Part shown: positions 20,392-28,047 of the stretch, piece after piece | Layout: every line of letters starts with the position of its first letter | Position numbering within the stretch: the stretch's first letter is position 1 | Virus record (IMG/VR): IMGVR_UViG_3300037882_002606 | Span: 1 to 31,663 of that record | Direction: 5' to 3' (one strand) | DNA length: 31,663 nucleotides | Source: a virus | Made by a program: the position numbers and the translations under genes | The notes under the pieces: model-generated | Told to the model about the DNA's origin: nothing | The model's input: only the letters and a program-made list of their open reading frames with translations | Database searches by the model: none

Positions 20392-20622
20392 ATGGATAAA
20401 GGGATATGGTACTATACCATTATTGTTGTTGCTGTGTGTATGCTTTTTATGTCTTTAGTTGGCGATATAGAAATTTCCCCATGATACATTAGGGGCGGAT
20501 CTAGTAGGTACTGTTATGTTATTTGACATGTTCCCAAAACACTAAAAAACTACACTACATATAGAAACCTAAAAGAGTGTGAAAAAAGTATTTTATCTGA
20601 AATTGAAAGAAATGATTGATAA
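20392..20622 (+). CDS. Small membrane protein in the lysis module (76 aa)
   Basis: Starts at ATG 20392 (MDKGIWYYTIIVVAVCMLFM) with one N-terminal membrane segment, then a short domain with two cysteines, followed by a charged helix (RNLKECEKSILSEIERNDG). It overlaps the start of the holin gene by 11 bases. One membrane helix followed by a soluble helical tail, placed next to a holin, resembles an inner-membrane spanin or antiholin. Neither can be shown from sequence alone. Confidence 0.55.
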
Positions 20623-21112
20623 AATTAAGTTTACTATAATAACTAGCATACCGCTAATGTTACAATATATAGGAATAAACTATGGTATGTTTTACCTTTT
20701 TGGGTTTCTTGTTATACTTGATATTGTAACATGAGTTGCTAAGTCTGCTATAGTATACAAAAACACAAATTCTAATGCTGGCATTAGATGAATAGCGGTA
20801 AAAACATTTATGATGATACTGATGCTTGCGTTGGGTGTTTTTGGTACAATGGCAACAAAGGTTTGATCTGTTGATATAGATGTTGCAAAGTTTACTGATA
20901 TAGCTATATTGCTTATGTCTTGATGGGAGGTATACTCTATAATCCAAAACATAACATGTATAGCAAAAAACGAAAGCGTTAATGAATTTGAGGCTTTTGT
21001 GTCTGTTTTGGATACATTATCGTGACTAATAAAATCTATTCTTGATAAAATTAAGGATGTTTTATATACTATTATATGAAAAAATGATAAACAATGAACA
21101 AATGGTTGATAG
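20612..21112 (+). CDS. Holin (phage holin family 4-like)
   Basis: A 166-aa protein with several hydrophobic segments: residues 7-20, 24-41, and about 64-80, plus a further one near 100. The segment LVILDIVTGVAKSAIVYK followed by NAGIRGIAVKTFMMILML matches the D-TG-xK...S-G-RG-xxK pattern of the toxin-secretion/phage-lysis holin family. Its Gly codons include several UGAs, among them the G of DIVTG. The reading frame runs past standard stops to TAG at 21110. It would form the membrane lesion that releases or activates the lytic enzymes. Confidence 0.75.
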
Positions 21113-21869
21113 TAGTGTTGAAGAATACGATGAACAAGATTATTTATTGTCTGACGCAACAACTCTTGCTGAACATATAGAAGCATCAGCAGCTCAAGAC
21201 GACGTTGTTTTCTCGTATCCTCAATACAAACACATAGAAACAAAGTCTGCGTGCACATTGTTTTGACCATTGGCTACGATAACTAGTTTATATAACATAC
21301 AAGCAACCGACGAAGATATTCTTGATTTGCGAAACTATGCGGTCAAAAACTTTTGATACACACAATGAGTTTGAAACACTTTCCAAAGATGAACAAAGTG
21401 CGTTGTCCAATGGCGAAATAACAAATATCAAACAAAACAGTGTGTTTTTTTTCGTGGTTCTATTGGCGACGACGATATGTATAAACTACTAAATAAAAAA
21501 TACGGGCTTATTGTGTGATATAGAGGGAATAGTAATTACCGAGTAGATAGTAACGACGGGGTCCTTGATGGTATTAGTTTCCAGCCTACAACATACTGAC
21601 ACTGTACGTCGTTATTCCTTTTAAACAACAAACAAACAATAGTAGATAGTTCGTCAACACACAATAGATATACGGTCCCAGACATAACAAAAGTAAAAAA
21701 TTTCTTTGCTAACTATTATGTTATACTTCCTGACAAAAAAATAGAAGGCATTGATTATATCCAATCTATGATGGGTAATAATAGTAAAGAGCGAAAAAAA
21801 ACGTGATCTAGGAAATATAAAAATCTACTGCACACTATAAACAATTTATGTAGAGAATATATTGAATAA
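21084..21869 (+). CDS. C39-like cysteine peptidase, likely lysis enzyme
   Basis: A 261-aa protein whose start, ATG 21084, overlaps the holin end; a further ATG lies six codons in. Residues 50-65 read HIETKSACTLFGPLATIT, with Cys57 as the probable nucleophile. YGHCTSL places His173, and IVDSS places Asp188, in the order and spacing of papain-fold C39-type peptidases; GVGNTF and LIVGYRGN are also typical. Placement as last gene of the holin operon argues for cell-wall cleavage, although C39 enzymes usually cut peptides, so a peptide or protein target is possible. A Lys/Arg-rich C-terminus (SKERKKTGSRKYKN) may bind the envelope. Confidence 0.6.
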
Positions 21870-21873
21870 ACAC

Positions 21874-21897
21874 AACTCCCAAATAAGGGAGTTTTTT
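21874..21897 (+). terminator. Late-operon intrinsic terminator
   Basis: AACTCCC, loop AAATAA, GGGAGTT, then six T's: a classic intrinsic terminator five bases after the last late gene. It lies where rightward late and leftward early transcription converge. Confidence 0.9.
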
Positions 21898-22147
21898 AAA
21901 ACCAAATTTAAAAGAAAAAAACCACAACGACGCGTTATGTGTTTCCATACCTACAATAGTATAAATTTGTGTTTGTTTTTGTGTTTTTTTGTGTCTCCAA
22001 CGTGTATTTGCACCCCACGCCGCTAAAAACACACAAAACGAGATTTTTGTCACGGTGAGAACTGGTTTTTCGTTGATTTGTGGTTTTTATATATGTTTCA
22101 TACAACTTCGCAGTCTATTGGTGGGTCAAAAAACGCTCGCCAATTGT
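21898..22147. other. Convergent intergenic region without a convincing gene
   Basis: About 250 bases between the two modules. A leftward reading frame is open from a GTG at 22053 to 21835 (start VTKISFCVFLAAWGAN), but it runs through the late terminator into the peptidase gene and has no UGA-glycine. It is not called. No other structure was clear. Confidence 0.4.
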
Positions 22148-22357
22148 TTACTTTTGTAAAAACTCTTCAAACTTTCTAATTATAAGTTGTGTTATACCAA
22201 GCTTCTCATTTTTTATAATAACCATTACCTCCAAACCCTCTTCTTTGGTGATAGTAAAATCTACCTCAGAAAATATGGCTTTTGTTATCTCTTCTACTCT
22301 AATAGATTTGCCGTGTAAATATAGCGTGTTTGCTATCATGTCCTTGATTTGTTTCAT
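22148..22357 (-). CDS. Small early protein, 69 aa, winged-helix-like
   Basis: Starts MKQIKDMIANTLYLHGKSIR and ends with TAA. The pattern helix, HGKSIRVEEITKAIFSEVDF, then strand (GLEVMVIIKNEKLGIT) resembles a small winged-helix or helix-hairpin fold. It is the last gene of the leftward module. No family was recognised; a DNA-binding role is possible. Confidence 0.55.
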   Translation of the reverse strand: MKQIKDMIANTLYLHGKSIRVEEITKAIFSEVDFTITKEEGLEVMVIIKNEKLGITQLIIRKFEEFLQK

Positions 22358-22419
22358 TCTTGTATAGGGTTGTTGTCAATACCTATGATTATAAAGCCTT
22401 TTGAGTTTTTTGTTTTCAT
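22333..22419 (-). CDS. Very small early ORF, 28 aa
   Basis: MKTKNSKGFIIIGIDNNPIQ followed by a UGA-glycine and a short tail, ending with TAG. It overlaps the next gene by 25 bases in another frame. The regular pattern and placement make it plausible, but length alone cannot prove it is expressed. Confidence 0.35.
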
Positions 22420-22440
22420 GTATAATATGTAAAATAAAAA

Positions 22441-22917
22441 CTATTTTAATTGTATTGTATCTACTGGTGCATCAGTGATATATACTTTGTTGTTTTTAAC
22501 AATGATGGTTGCGTTGCCGCATGCTAATATAACACTAACAATCCAGTCTATTTGTTCTTGTGTATATCGTGATATGTCTATACCTCCACTAGGTTCTACT
22601 CATAGATCCATGCCTATAATATGCCAATGATCACGGTCTACTATAGACCTCTCTGATACTCTATGTCTGACGCAAGTGTGTCACGTATCAGACATATATT
22701 TTAATTCAATTGGAGACAGTTTGTGGCCATCTTTTATCCACAATATGTCCTGCATAGATCATCTATTAGAATGTGGATATAGGTTTTTTGATCTATATGC
22801 GTTGCCGATTTCCTCTGTAACAAGATTGTTTTCTTTCATATAATTATAAGAGGTTTTATGCATTTTTTCTTCAATGTTTATTGATTTATACGATTTGTCG
22901 GCAAGAGGATCTCTCAT
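22441..22917 (-). CDS. Hypothetical early protein, 158 aa
   Basis: Starts MRDPLADKSYKSINIEEKMH and stops with TAG. It has a His/Arg-rich centre (SDTGHTCVRHRVSERSIVDR, then DHWHIIGMDLG) and a beta-like C-terminus (NATIIVKNNKVYITDAPVDT). The clustered histidines and the DHWH motif suggest metal binding, with a faint resemblance to M15-type peptidases, but the order of ligands does not match clearly. It begins 7 bases after the nucleotidyltransferase and is probably co-transcribed with it. Function unknown. Confidence 0.6.
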
Positions 22918-22924
22918 TGTGTTT

Positions 22925-23605
22925 TTATTGATTTAAAACGTTTTTGTTGTATTTTGCGTTGTTTCTATACAGATCAAATATTTGTTTAATAGTGTTTGTT
23001 GTACTTCTATTGTATTTGCTTCTAACTTCGTCTTCTAATAGATATTTTTGTGTGTCTCAATAATTTATAACCAAACACTTACTATCTGAATTGTTTGCCT
23101 TTAATCTTCTACATATTCACAAATAATCAGTGAAGCTGTTTAAATGTTCTTGATGTCACACTAAAATACTAGGATCAAGATATTTTACTATTCACGCAGG
23201 GCGTTCTTCATTCTCCATCTCTCACATTACACCTTCAAACTCAACAAATGCATGATCTACTGCTTTTATGTTTCAAAAAGAATAAACCCTTTCGCCTTCT
23301 TTGTTTACGTTTTCTTTTTTTTTCCTTTGCATAGTACGGCTGTCTGCCTCTACTCACACAATGAGTTTAATGTTTTTGTCGTCAAGTTTCAATCTTTGTT
23401 GCAACTTTGCCCTGATAGTATTCATGTACTGGATATGTGACGAGTGCATAAGATCTCATGATAAGTGTACAAGTGCCACTGTATGACCTTCTCTTTTTCG
23501 TTTCTCTATAAGGTCTTTAGTGTCGAGCAATTGCTCTAGCAAAGCATCAGATATATCATCTCCCATAGATGGTGCAAGTATCGGGTTGTCTCTTAGTGTG
23601 TTCAT
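22925..23605 (-). CDS. Nucleotidyltransferase-like protein (cytidylyl-/adenylyltransferase fold)
   Basis: A 226-aa protein. HTVALVHLSGDLMHSSHIQY at residues 41-60 corresponds to the nucleotide-binding loop of the HxGH superfamily (G-FD-LH-GH in glycerol-phosphate cytidylyltransferases), with the conserved Gly replaced by Ser (H54-S-S-H57). LIVGVEADSRTMQRKKK at about 81-97 followed by GERVYSFGNIKAVDHAFVEF matches the family's VGV-SD...K...ER...VD pattern. Such enzymes join a nucleotide to a small phosphate compound, as in NAD, CoA or CDP-precursor synthesis. In an early module a role in NAD metabolism or surface-polymer change is possible; the substrate cannot be told from sequence. Confidence 0.7.
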
Positions 23606-23822
23606 GTATATTGTTAATATAAAACATTTCGTTATTTATATGGTTTTTGCGTGGTATATATATAAATATAAAATTATTTTGATATGGTTTACCTAAACAA
23701 ACTTTATGTTTTAGTGTTATTGTAACAGACACAGTTATATTCATAAGTAACGCACCTCTTACCTGAAGATTGTATACATGAGAAATCAGAAACATTTCAT
23801 CCAGAATATCATGCTCATTCAC
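23517..23822 (-). CDS. Uncertain early ORF, up to 101 aa
   Basis: Open from GTG 23822 (VNEHDILDEMFLISHVYNLQ) to TAA 23517, overlapping the start of the nucleotidyltransferase by 89 bases. The first 60 residues look protein-like (MNITVSVTITLKHKVCLGKP), while the part over the AT-rich stretch 23610-23690 does not. That stretch could instead hold a leftward promoter for the nucleotidyltransferase. The remaining bases to 23969 show no gene. Confidence 0.25.
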
Positions 23823-23969
23823 AATAACTATTTATTTCTCTTTCATTGATGTAGTATCTTGTATTACATCAACTCAACATAACAGTCAAACAAACTAGTC
23901 AGACAATTATTATTGTTTTCGCACAATGATAATAAATAAAGTTGTGAAACAAAACATAAATATAGTTTC

Positions 23970-24149
23970 TTATTTGTTTGGTGTGTTCAACAACTCTATC
24001 AAAAAAGAACCTGTGCCGTTGCATATATCACAATTTGGATCTTGTGGTTTCATACATTTGTAACAAAACTTCTTATATTCGTTTTGCAATGACTGAAGTG
24101 ATGATGTAATGGTGTTGTCTATTCGTAGTGTTTCTTGTAGTTTGTTCAT
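23970..24149 (-). CDS. Zinc-ribbon-type small protein, 59 aa
   Basis: Starts MNKLQETLRIDNTITSSLQS; an in-frame TTG at 24185 would add 12 residues. A helical N-terminus is followed by CYKCMKPQDPNCDICNGTGS, a four-cysteine (CxxC, CxxC) zinc-binding knuckle with the DnaJ-like C-x-x-C-x-G-x-G end. Such small zinc proteins often regulate or bind nucleic acids or chaperone partners. Co-transcribed with the lysozyme gene upstream. Confidence 0.65.
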   Translation of the reverse strand: MNKLQETLRIDNTITSSLQSLQNEYKKFCYKCMKPQDPNCDICNGTGSFLIELLNTPNK

Positions 24150-24178
24150 TATAATATTAAGAAATAAATAATGTTGCT

Positions 24179-24598
24179 TTAACAAGTGGTATATAAAAGT
24201 CGTTCTTTGTTTCTTCTTTTAACCAATCATCATTGTTTTTTTCATGATGCGTATATATACGATTTTCGTCTACTTTCAGTAATTTTGTTTCTTATATGTT
24301 CATAACAAGACGGACAATTCCAGTATAAAGAAATCAATGCTCACTGTTTGCATGTAGACAATCATGGATTTTCATAAACTATTTTGTCGTGCCTGCCTTG
24401 TAACGCCTTTTTATACCTTATAAAAACTTCTTCTTTTGTTATTGTTTCTCATTTATAACTTTTTGTACCAAACCCTATTGATCGTTGTTTGTGGTCAAAA
24501 TATGCAACTTCCCTATATCACTCTAAATTTTTTATGATATGATATGCGTACTCGTACGCAGACAGCCTAGCCTCCACTTTACTATTACCTATCTCCAT
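24179..24598 (-). CDS. GH24-type phage lysozyme (endolysin)
   Basis: A 139-aa protein. IIKNLEGYREVAYFDHKQRS followed by IGFGT at residues 21-45 matches the T4-lysozyme family pattern in which Glu (E26) is catalytic and the D and T/S residues follow (D35, S40). GETITKEEVFIRY and CKQGALISLYWNCPSC correspond to the conserved second half (Q-AL-S-x-N). The glycine after the catalytic Glu is UGA. It cleaves peptidoglycan glycan strands. It sits in the leftward early module, away from the holin, which is unusual. There is no signal peptide; the C-terminus is Lys/Arg-rich. Confidence 0.8.
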
Positions 24599-24618
24599 AG
24601 GTTTTAATACAGTTTTGG

Positions 24619-24966
24619 CTATTGAAAAACAAAATTAGATCCGCTTAGATTTTTTTCATAAAATTCTTTTGTTGCTTTTTTTATTTCGTTTCTTGATTTT
24701 TCTGCTATTTGATTTTCTAATTTTGTTTTTGATTTTAGAAACTCTCTTTCAGACTCAATTGTATTATAGTTTTTTTTTGCTTGTTTTATTATTTCTCAAC
24801 ATGCGTTTATTTTTGTTTCAAAACTATGTCATGTTCAATAACATTTTTCTTCGTATGTTTGTTCTTGGTTTTTTTGCTTATATCAAACACCAAATAAAAC
24901 AAAAACAAAGATAACAAACAAAACAAAGAGTGACGCTTTTCGTTTATATCAGATTACGTATATCAT
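24619..24966 (-). CDS. Membrane-anchored coiled-coil protein, 115 aa
   Basis: MIYVIGYKRK is followed by one strong membrane segment (ASLFVLFVIFVFVLFGVG), then a two-cysteine stretch and a long Lys/Glu coiled coil (KSKTKLENQIAEKSRNEIKK). It lies immediately upstream of the lysozyme in the same operon. This topology is that of an inner-membrane spanin (Rz-like) or a membrane-tethered regulator of lysis, which would make this gene pair a second lysis unit. Family not established. Confidence 0.6.
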
Positions 24967-24979
24967 TTTGTAAAAAAAA

Positions 24980-25312
24980 CTAAAAAATCTCATCTTCAAT
25001 AAAAATTTTGTTTTCATCTTTGTTTCATCAAGACGTTTTGTCTAACTTTCGACAATTAATTGATTGGTAGTGTTTTCATGTTTTTGAAGAAAAATTTGAT
25101 TTAAAATTTAAGTGTGCCGATACCATATCTCACAAACACAAACCATTTGCCATTTCGATCTTTTCTTTAAATAAATCAAACTGTATTGTGTTTGGGTATT
25201 GGCTTCAAGAAACCTCTTTTATAGCAATTGTTTTTTTTTCAAGTCAATTGCTGCCAATTGTTTCTGTTTGTCAAATATAAACAACCTCTCATTCAAAATC
25301 TGTACTAAACAT
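24980..25312 (-). CDS. DUF3127-like OB-fold protein (possible ssDNA-binding), copy A
   Basis: A 110-aa protein starting MFSTDFEGEVVYIGQTETIG. The pattern GEVVYIGQTETIG-x-NG-x-KK, then SQYPNTIQFDLFKEKIEMAN, then GDMVSAHLNFKSNFSSKTGK follows the DUF3127 family, small OB-fold proteins frequent near phage recombination genes and suspected to bind single-stranded DNA. The C-terminus is acidic (NKIFIEDEIF), as in SSB-type proteins. It is the first gene after promoter P3. A paralogue lies at 25680-25955. Confidence 0.7.
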
Positions 25313-25409
25313 TATTAAACAATAGTAAATAAAAAACGCTACATAGATATACTCCTGCGACCAACCTTTCGATTGAAGAATACACCTATGTAGTGTGGTG
25401 ATTGGTCGC
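25313..25409 (-). ncRNA. Structured leader L3 with an H-type pseudoknot
   Basis: Two perfect 8-base pairings interlock. Plus-strand CTACATAG (25339-25346) pairs with CTATGTAG (25386-25393), and GCGACCAA (25357-25364) pairs with TTGGTCGC (25402-25409). The order A-B-A'-B' defines an H-type pseudoknot. AGATAT/ATATCT (25345-25350 with 25419-25424) could extend it. It lies between P3 and the start of the DUF3127-like gene. Compact pseudoknots in 5' leaders often act as riboswitches, protein-binding sites or exonuclease blocks; ligand unknown. Confidence 0.65.
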
Positions 25410-25415
25410 ATTGAT

Positions 25416-25443
25416 AATATATCTATATTACAATAAATTGCAA
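25416..25443 (-). promoter_or_regulatory. Early promoter P3 (leftward)
   Basis: TTGCAA (25443-25438), 16 bases, TATATT (25421-25416). The -35 box is again within the palindrome ATTGCAAT, and an imperfect second copy (ATTGTAAT) lies in the spacer. Drives the DUF3127-like, coiled-coil, lysozyme and downstream genes. Confidence 0.75.
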
Positions 25444-25452
25444 TAGAAAATA

Positions 25453-25659
25453 CTAAATATTGTTTTTTTGTTTTTTTTTGGACACAATACTTTTTAGCCT
25501 ATTACAGTATCATCATTGTGTTGGCATAGGAAAACCCATTGCGTGTTTTAGTCAGTAATTTGATACTCTGTATACAAATGTTCTATAAGAAATTTTTCAA
25601 AAGAAGCTGTTTCTCCATACCTCAGCAAGGTTTACTAATGGTTTTTTTTTGTTTTCCAT
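25453..25659 (-). CDS. Small basic early protein, 68 aa
   Basis: MENKKKPLVNLAEVWRNSFF, ending in a Lys/Gln tail and TAG only ten bases before P3. It contains three or four UGA-glycines and a Pro/aromatic middle (HAMGFPMPTQGGYCNRLKSI). Basic composition suggests nucleic-acid contact. No family was recognised. Confidence 0.6.
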
Positions 25660-25679
25660 GTTTTAAATAAGTTAAAACT

Positions 25680-25955
25680 TTAAATGTTTTGTGGATCGAT
25701 TTTTGATGATGTTATTGTAGTATAGTATTTTTGTGTTTTAGTATAACGCATTTTTTTAAAAACAAGTTGTACAGAAACAAGGTCTCAAACTCAATGGTTA
25801 CAAATAAGTTGCATTTTGTCTTCAAACAAATCAACACATATTGATTGTTTTTTTGTTTCGTTTTCTAAGACAAAAGATATTTTTTGCAATAGGTTTTCTT
25901 TATTTTCAATGGTTTCTATTGGTCAAATATAGGTAATTTTTCAATCATAATTCAT
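25680..25955 (-). CDS. DUF3127-like OB-fold protein, copy B
   Basis: A 91-aa protein (MNYDGKITYIGPIETIENKE). It parallels copy A: ITYIGPIETI versus VVYIGQTETI, ICVDLFEDKMQLIC versus IQFDLFKEKIEMAN, GDLVSVQLVF versus GDMVSAHLNF, and KTQKYYTTI versus KTGKHYQSI. The acidic C-terminal tail of copy A is missing. Two diverged copies in separate promoter units, one with ERF and Gp157, suggest specialised ssDNA-binding roles, perhaps a heteromer. Confidence 0.6.
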
Positions 25956-25988
25956 AAATTTTGAATTGTTTTATAAACTAAAAGAAAG

Positions 25989-26465
25989 CTATTTTATTTG
26001 TAAATTTTGTTTTGTCTCAATTCTTGCTCACTCTATATACTGTCAGTTTTTTATAGCTTCTTTGATTGCCGCCTTGTCTGCCTCTTTTATTATTTTTGTT
26101 CTCATGTATTCATCTGCTATTGCAGCACTATAATCTACAACAACACTTTCTGATTTTCTGTATGATAATTTAGCAATACTTGTTTGTATTGTTGTCTGTT
26201 TTGTTGATTGCATATATCTATCTACTATCTTCTCAAGGATTTCTATGTGTTTTTCGTATTTTTTTCTTTGATCTGCAAGCCTTTTTTCTTCCAACTTGTA
26301 ACTAGAAATTGTTGCTTCGCAATTACGAATTGACTTTATAACATCTTCTAGCGAATCTTCTGCTAAAATATTGTATCATTCTAGCATTTCATTTGTTGTT
26401 TCTTCATCATAACCCATAGAAAGGATTTCTTGCATGTGATTTGATATTGTGTACAAACTTACCAT
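25989..26465 (-). CDS. Gp157-family protein (siphovirus Gp157-like)
   Basis: A 158-aa protein (MVSLYTISNHMQEILSMGYD). Layout matches the Gp157 family: an N-terminal helix, SLEDVIKSIRNCEATISSYK, RLADQRKKYEKHIEILEKIV, then QTSIAKLSYRKSESVVVDYS, and a C-terminal DKAAIKEAIKNGQYIEGARI. The UGA-glycines in KNG and EGA fall at family-conserved positions. Members accompany phage recombination genes, and Streptococcus thermophilus Gp157 has been linked to phage resistance. Its start overlaps the previous stop by one base (TAATG), indicating coupled translation. Confidence 0.85.
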
Positions 26466-26746
26466 TATAATTGTTGTGAAAAAACAAAATCAACTTTTGC
26501 CTCTGGAAGATCATAATAACTTATTTGTTCATATTTTCGCCAATCACTGTAGTATAACCTCCCCCAGTATTCTGCAATAAAATATATTACATTATTCAGA
26601 TACCCATACCGTTCATCGTGTGACATATTAGATGTTGTATTTTTTTTATATCAAACCTTGAACATTTTGTGCAATCAATCTTTGTTAAATCATAGTCGAT
26701 CAGCAGTTATAGATATTATAGCTCGATAGTATTTACGCATTTTCAT
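26465..26746 (-). CDS. NinB/recombination-associated small protein, 93 aa
   Basis: MKMRKYYRAIISITADRLGF, then KDGLHKMFKVGYKKNTTSNM and RYGYLNNVIYFIAEYWG. The layout KYY-x-I-x-I...G-x-KD-x-LH-x-x-K resembles small phage proteins found beside ERF/Erf recombinases, related to NinB-type orf proteins that help load recombinase onto SSB-coated DNA. The start overlaps the end of ERF by 14 bases. Family assignment is by pattern only. Confidence 0.5.
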
Positions 26747-27311
26747 ACAATCACTTGATTGTTTTTTTTGCTTTATCATCTATGATGTACCTAACAGATA
26801 AATAGTCCATTATGCTGTCAAATGTTGGATATGACTTTTTTGTATTAAATATGTTTAACTTGATGGTGTCTATAACGTCATTTGACATATGTTTTTTTGT
26901 TTCTTGTTTTTTTTCTGTATTTATGTCTTTACTTGCTTGTTTTCCATCATCATCTTCTACCTCAAGATCAAACAAAGCTATTAGATTATACCTTCTGTAA
27001 TATGTGATAGCCGATCCTTTGTCTTGTGCTTTGTTAGAATCTCACATAGGTATAGACGAGGATATGTAGTCGTTTTCTATATCAAGATTTACTATCTTTG
27101 TTACCAACATATTGTTTTCTATGTAGTGAGTAATTAGCACATTGTGGTATTCAAGCAATGGATTTATTTTTTCTTGTATTTGGTCAAGAGCGGCGTATTT
27201 ATAATTAAATCCCTTTGTGTCTCTTGTAAGAGTAATGCGATTTTTTTTGATTTCAAACATTTTTTTATAGATGTTTTTGTTTTTTGTTGTTTGTTGTTCG
27301 GTCAAATCCAT
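26733..27311 (-). CDS. erf: ERF-family single-strand annealing recombinase
   Basis: A 192-aa protein starting MDLTEQQTTKNKNIYKKMFE. NYKYAALDQIQEKINPLLEY, HNVLITHYIENNMLVTKIVN and GSAITYYRRYNLIALFDLEV followed by EDDDGKQ are the core conserved blocks of the ERF family: YKYA-LD, then GSA-TYARRY-L, then the acidic D/E patch. These proteins anneal complementary single strands and can circularise or repair phage DNA. First gene after P2 and leader L2. The C-terminal region, about 60 residues, is a separate helical domain. The UGA-glycines are in PMGDS and KGLYE. Confidence 0.85.
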
Positions 27312-27400
27312 ACTTATACTTTTATGATATAAAACATACAACTTAGTGACTATTCCCCATAGAGTCTCATAATGAGTTGGCTGTGGTGTCTCTCTTGTGT
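27312..27400 (-). ncRNA. Structured leader L2 of the ERF operon
   Basis: Homologous to L1 (136-223). The conserved blocks at 27342-27355 and 27384-27397 flank a variable paired core, here CCA/TGG around CTCA-TTA-TGAG. The leader precedes an ERF start, whereas L1 precedes an unrelated small gene, so the RNA rather than the protein is what is conserved. Confidence 0.55.
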
Positions 27401-27406
27401 GATGTA

Positions 27407-27434
27407 TATATATGAATATGCAATAGAATTGCAA
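27407..27434 (-). promoter_or_regulatory. Early promoter P2 (leftward)
   Basis: TTGCAA (27434-27429), 16 bases, TATATA (27412-27407). A 23-base block around the -35 region is identical to P1. It starts 10 bases after the stop of the 118-aa gene and drives erf and the genes following it. Confidence 0.75.
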
Positions 27435-27443
27435 TAGATTTTT

Positions 27444-27800
27444 TTATAATTTGGCTGCATTTTCTGGTAACTTAGCGTTATCGATAAAGTATTTTATTTT
27501 CCCTTCGTCTGTCATAGTAGACATAGCAATATAGTGTCGGTTTGGTAACGCTAATACATGATCTTCCCGTCCCACAAATTCCATAATTCAACTATCTATG
27601 CTGAACAAATCATGATAAGAGAAATACTTATCGTAAAACTGTTCTTTTTGTGTGTTTTTCTGTGATGGGATAAACACAATATCGTATTGCGAGCATACAC
27701 ACCTGTCAAAAACAATAACAACGTTGCTATTCCGTCACAGAAAAGGTTTTCGTCACATCTTTAGACATTCATTTAGAATGTCTTGTAGTTTTTCGTTCAT
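27444..27800 (-). CDS. Hypothetical early protein, 118 aa
   Basis: MNEKLQDILNECLKMGRKPF and ends with TAA. It is an alpha/beta protein with a hydrophobic strand (NVVIVFDRCVCSQYDIVFIP), a Gln/Lys linker and a C-terminal DEGKIKYFIDNAKLPENAAK. Three UGA-glycines are in sensible positions. It closes the transcription unit that ends at P2. No family was recognised. Confidence 0.65.
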
Positions 27801-28047
27801 TATTTTTTAACAAAATAAAAGTATGTATATAGCTATGTAATATGAGTCATAATGTTCCTGTAGCTGCACATTTATAAACATTATCTATCGGTGTTATCTA
27901 CTCATAGGCGAATCGATTGTAGCGGTTGCAACCTGTCACTTCTCTATCTTTATTTTTCTCTAGTACGATACAGCTTTCACGGCTCCTAGATACGTTCCTA
28001 TTATATTACACGGCTATGTATACACCAAACCTATAACAGCTTGTGAG
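27801..28047 (-). other. Non-coding stretch with several palindromes
   Basis: No open frame of useful length exists on either strand with TGA as sense. It has local symmetry: GGTTGCAACC (10-base palindrome, near 27929), and GTGAGTTACTCAC near 28043. Tetra- to hexamer pairings are scattered. Possibilities are a structured RNA or the 3' region of a decaying gene. No tRNA fold was found. Confidence 0.35.

Noticed and set aside
21835-22053. 72-codon minus-strand ORF at the convergent junction
   Set aside because: It runs through the late terminator into the peptidase gene, starts only with GTG and shows no UGA-glycine or family pattern.
24669-24914. Plus-strand hydrophobic ORF of 81 codons
   Set aside because: It is the antisense shadow of A-rich leftward genes (coiled-coil protein); the minus strand has a better protein with UGA-glycines.
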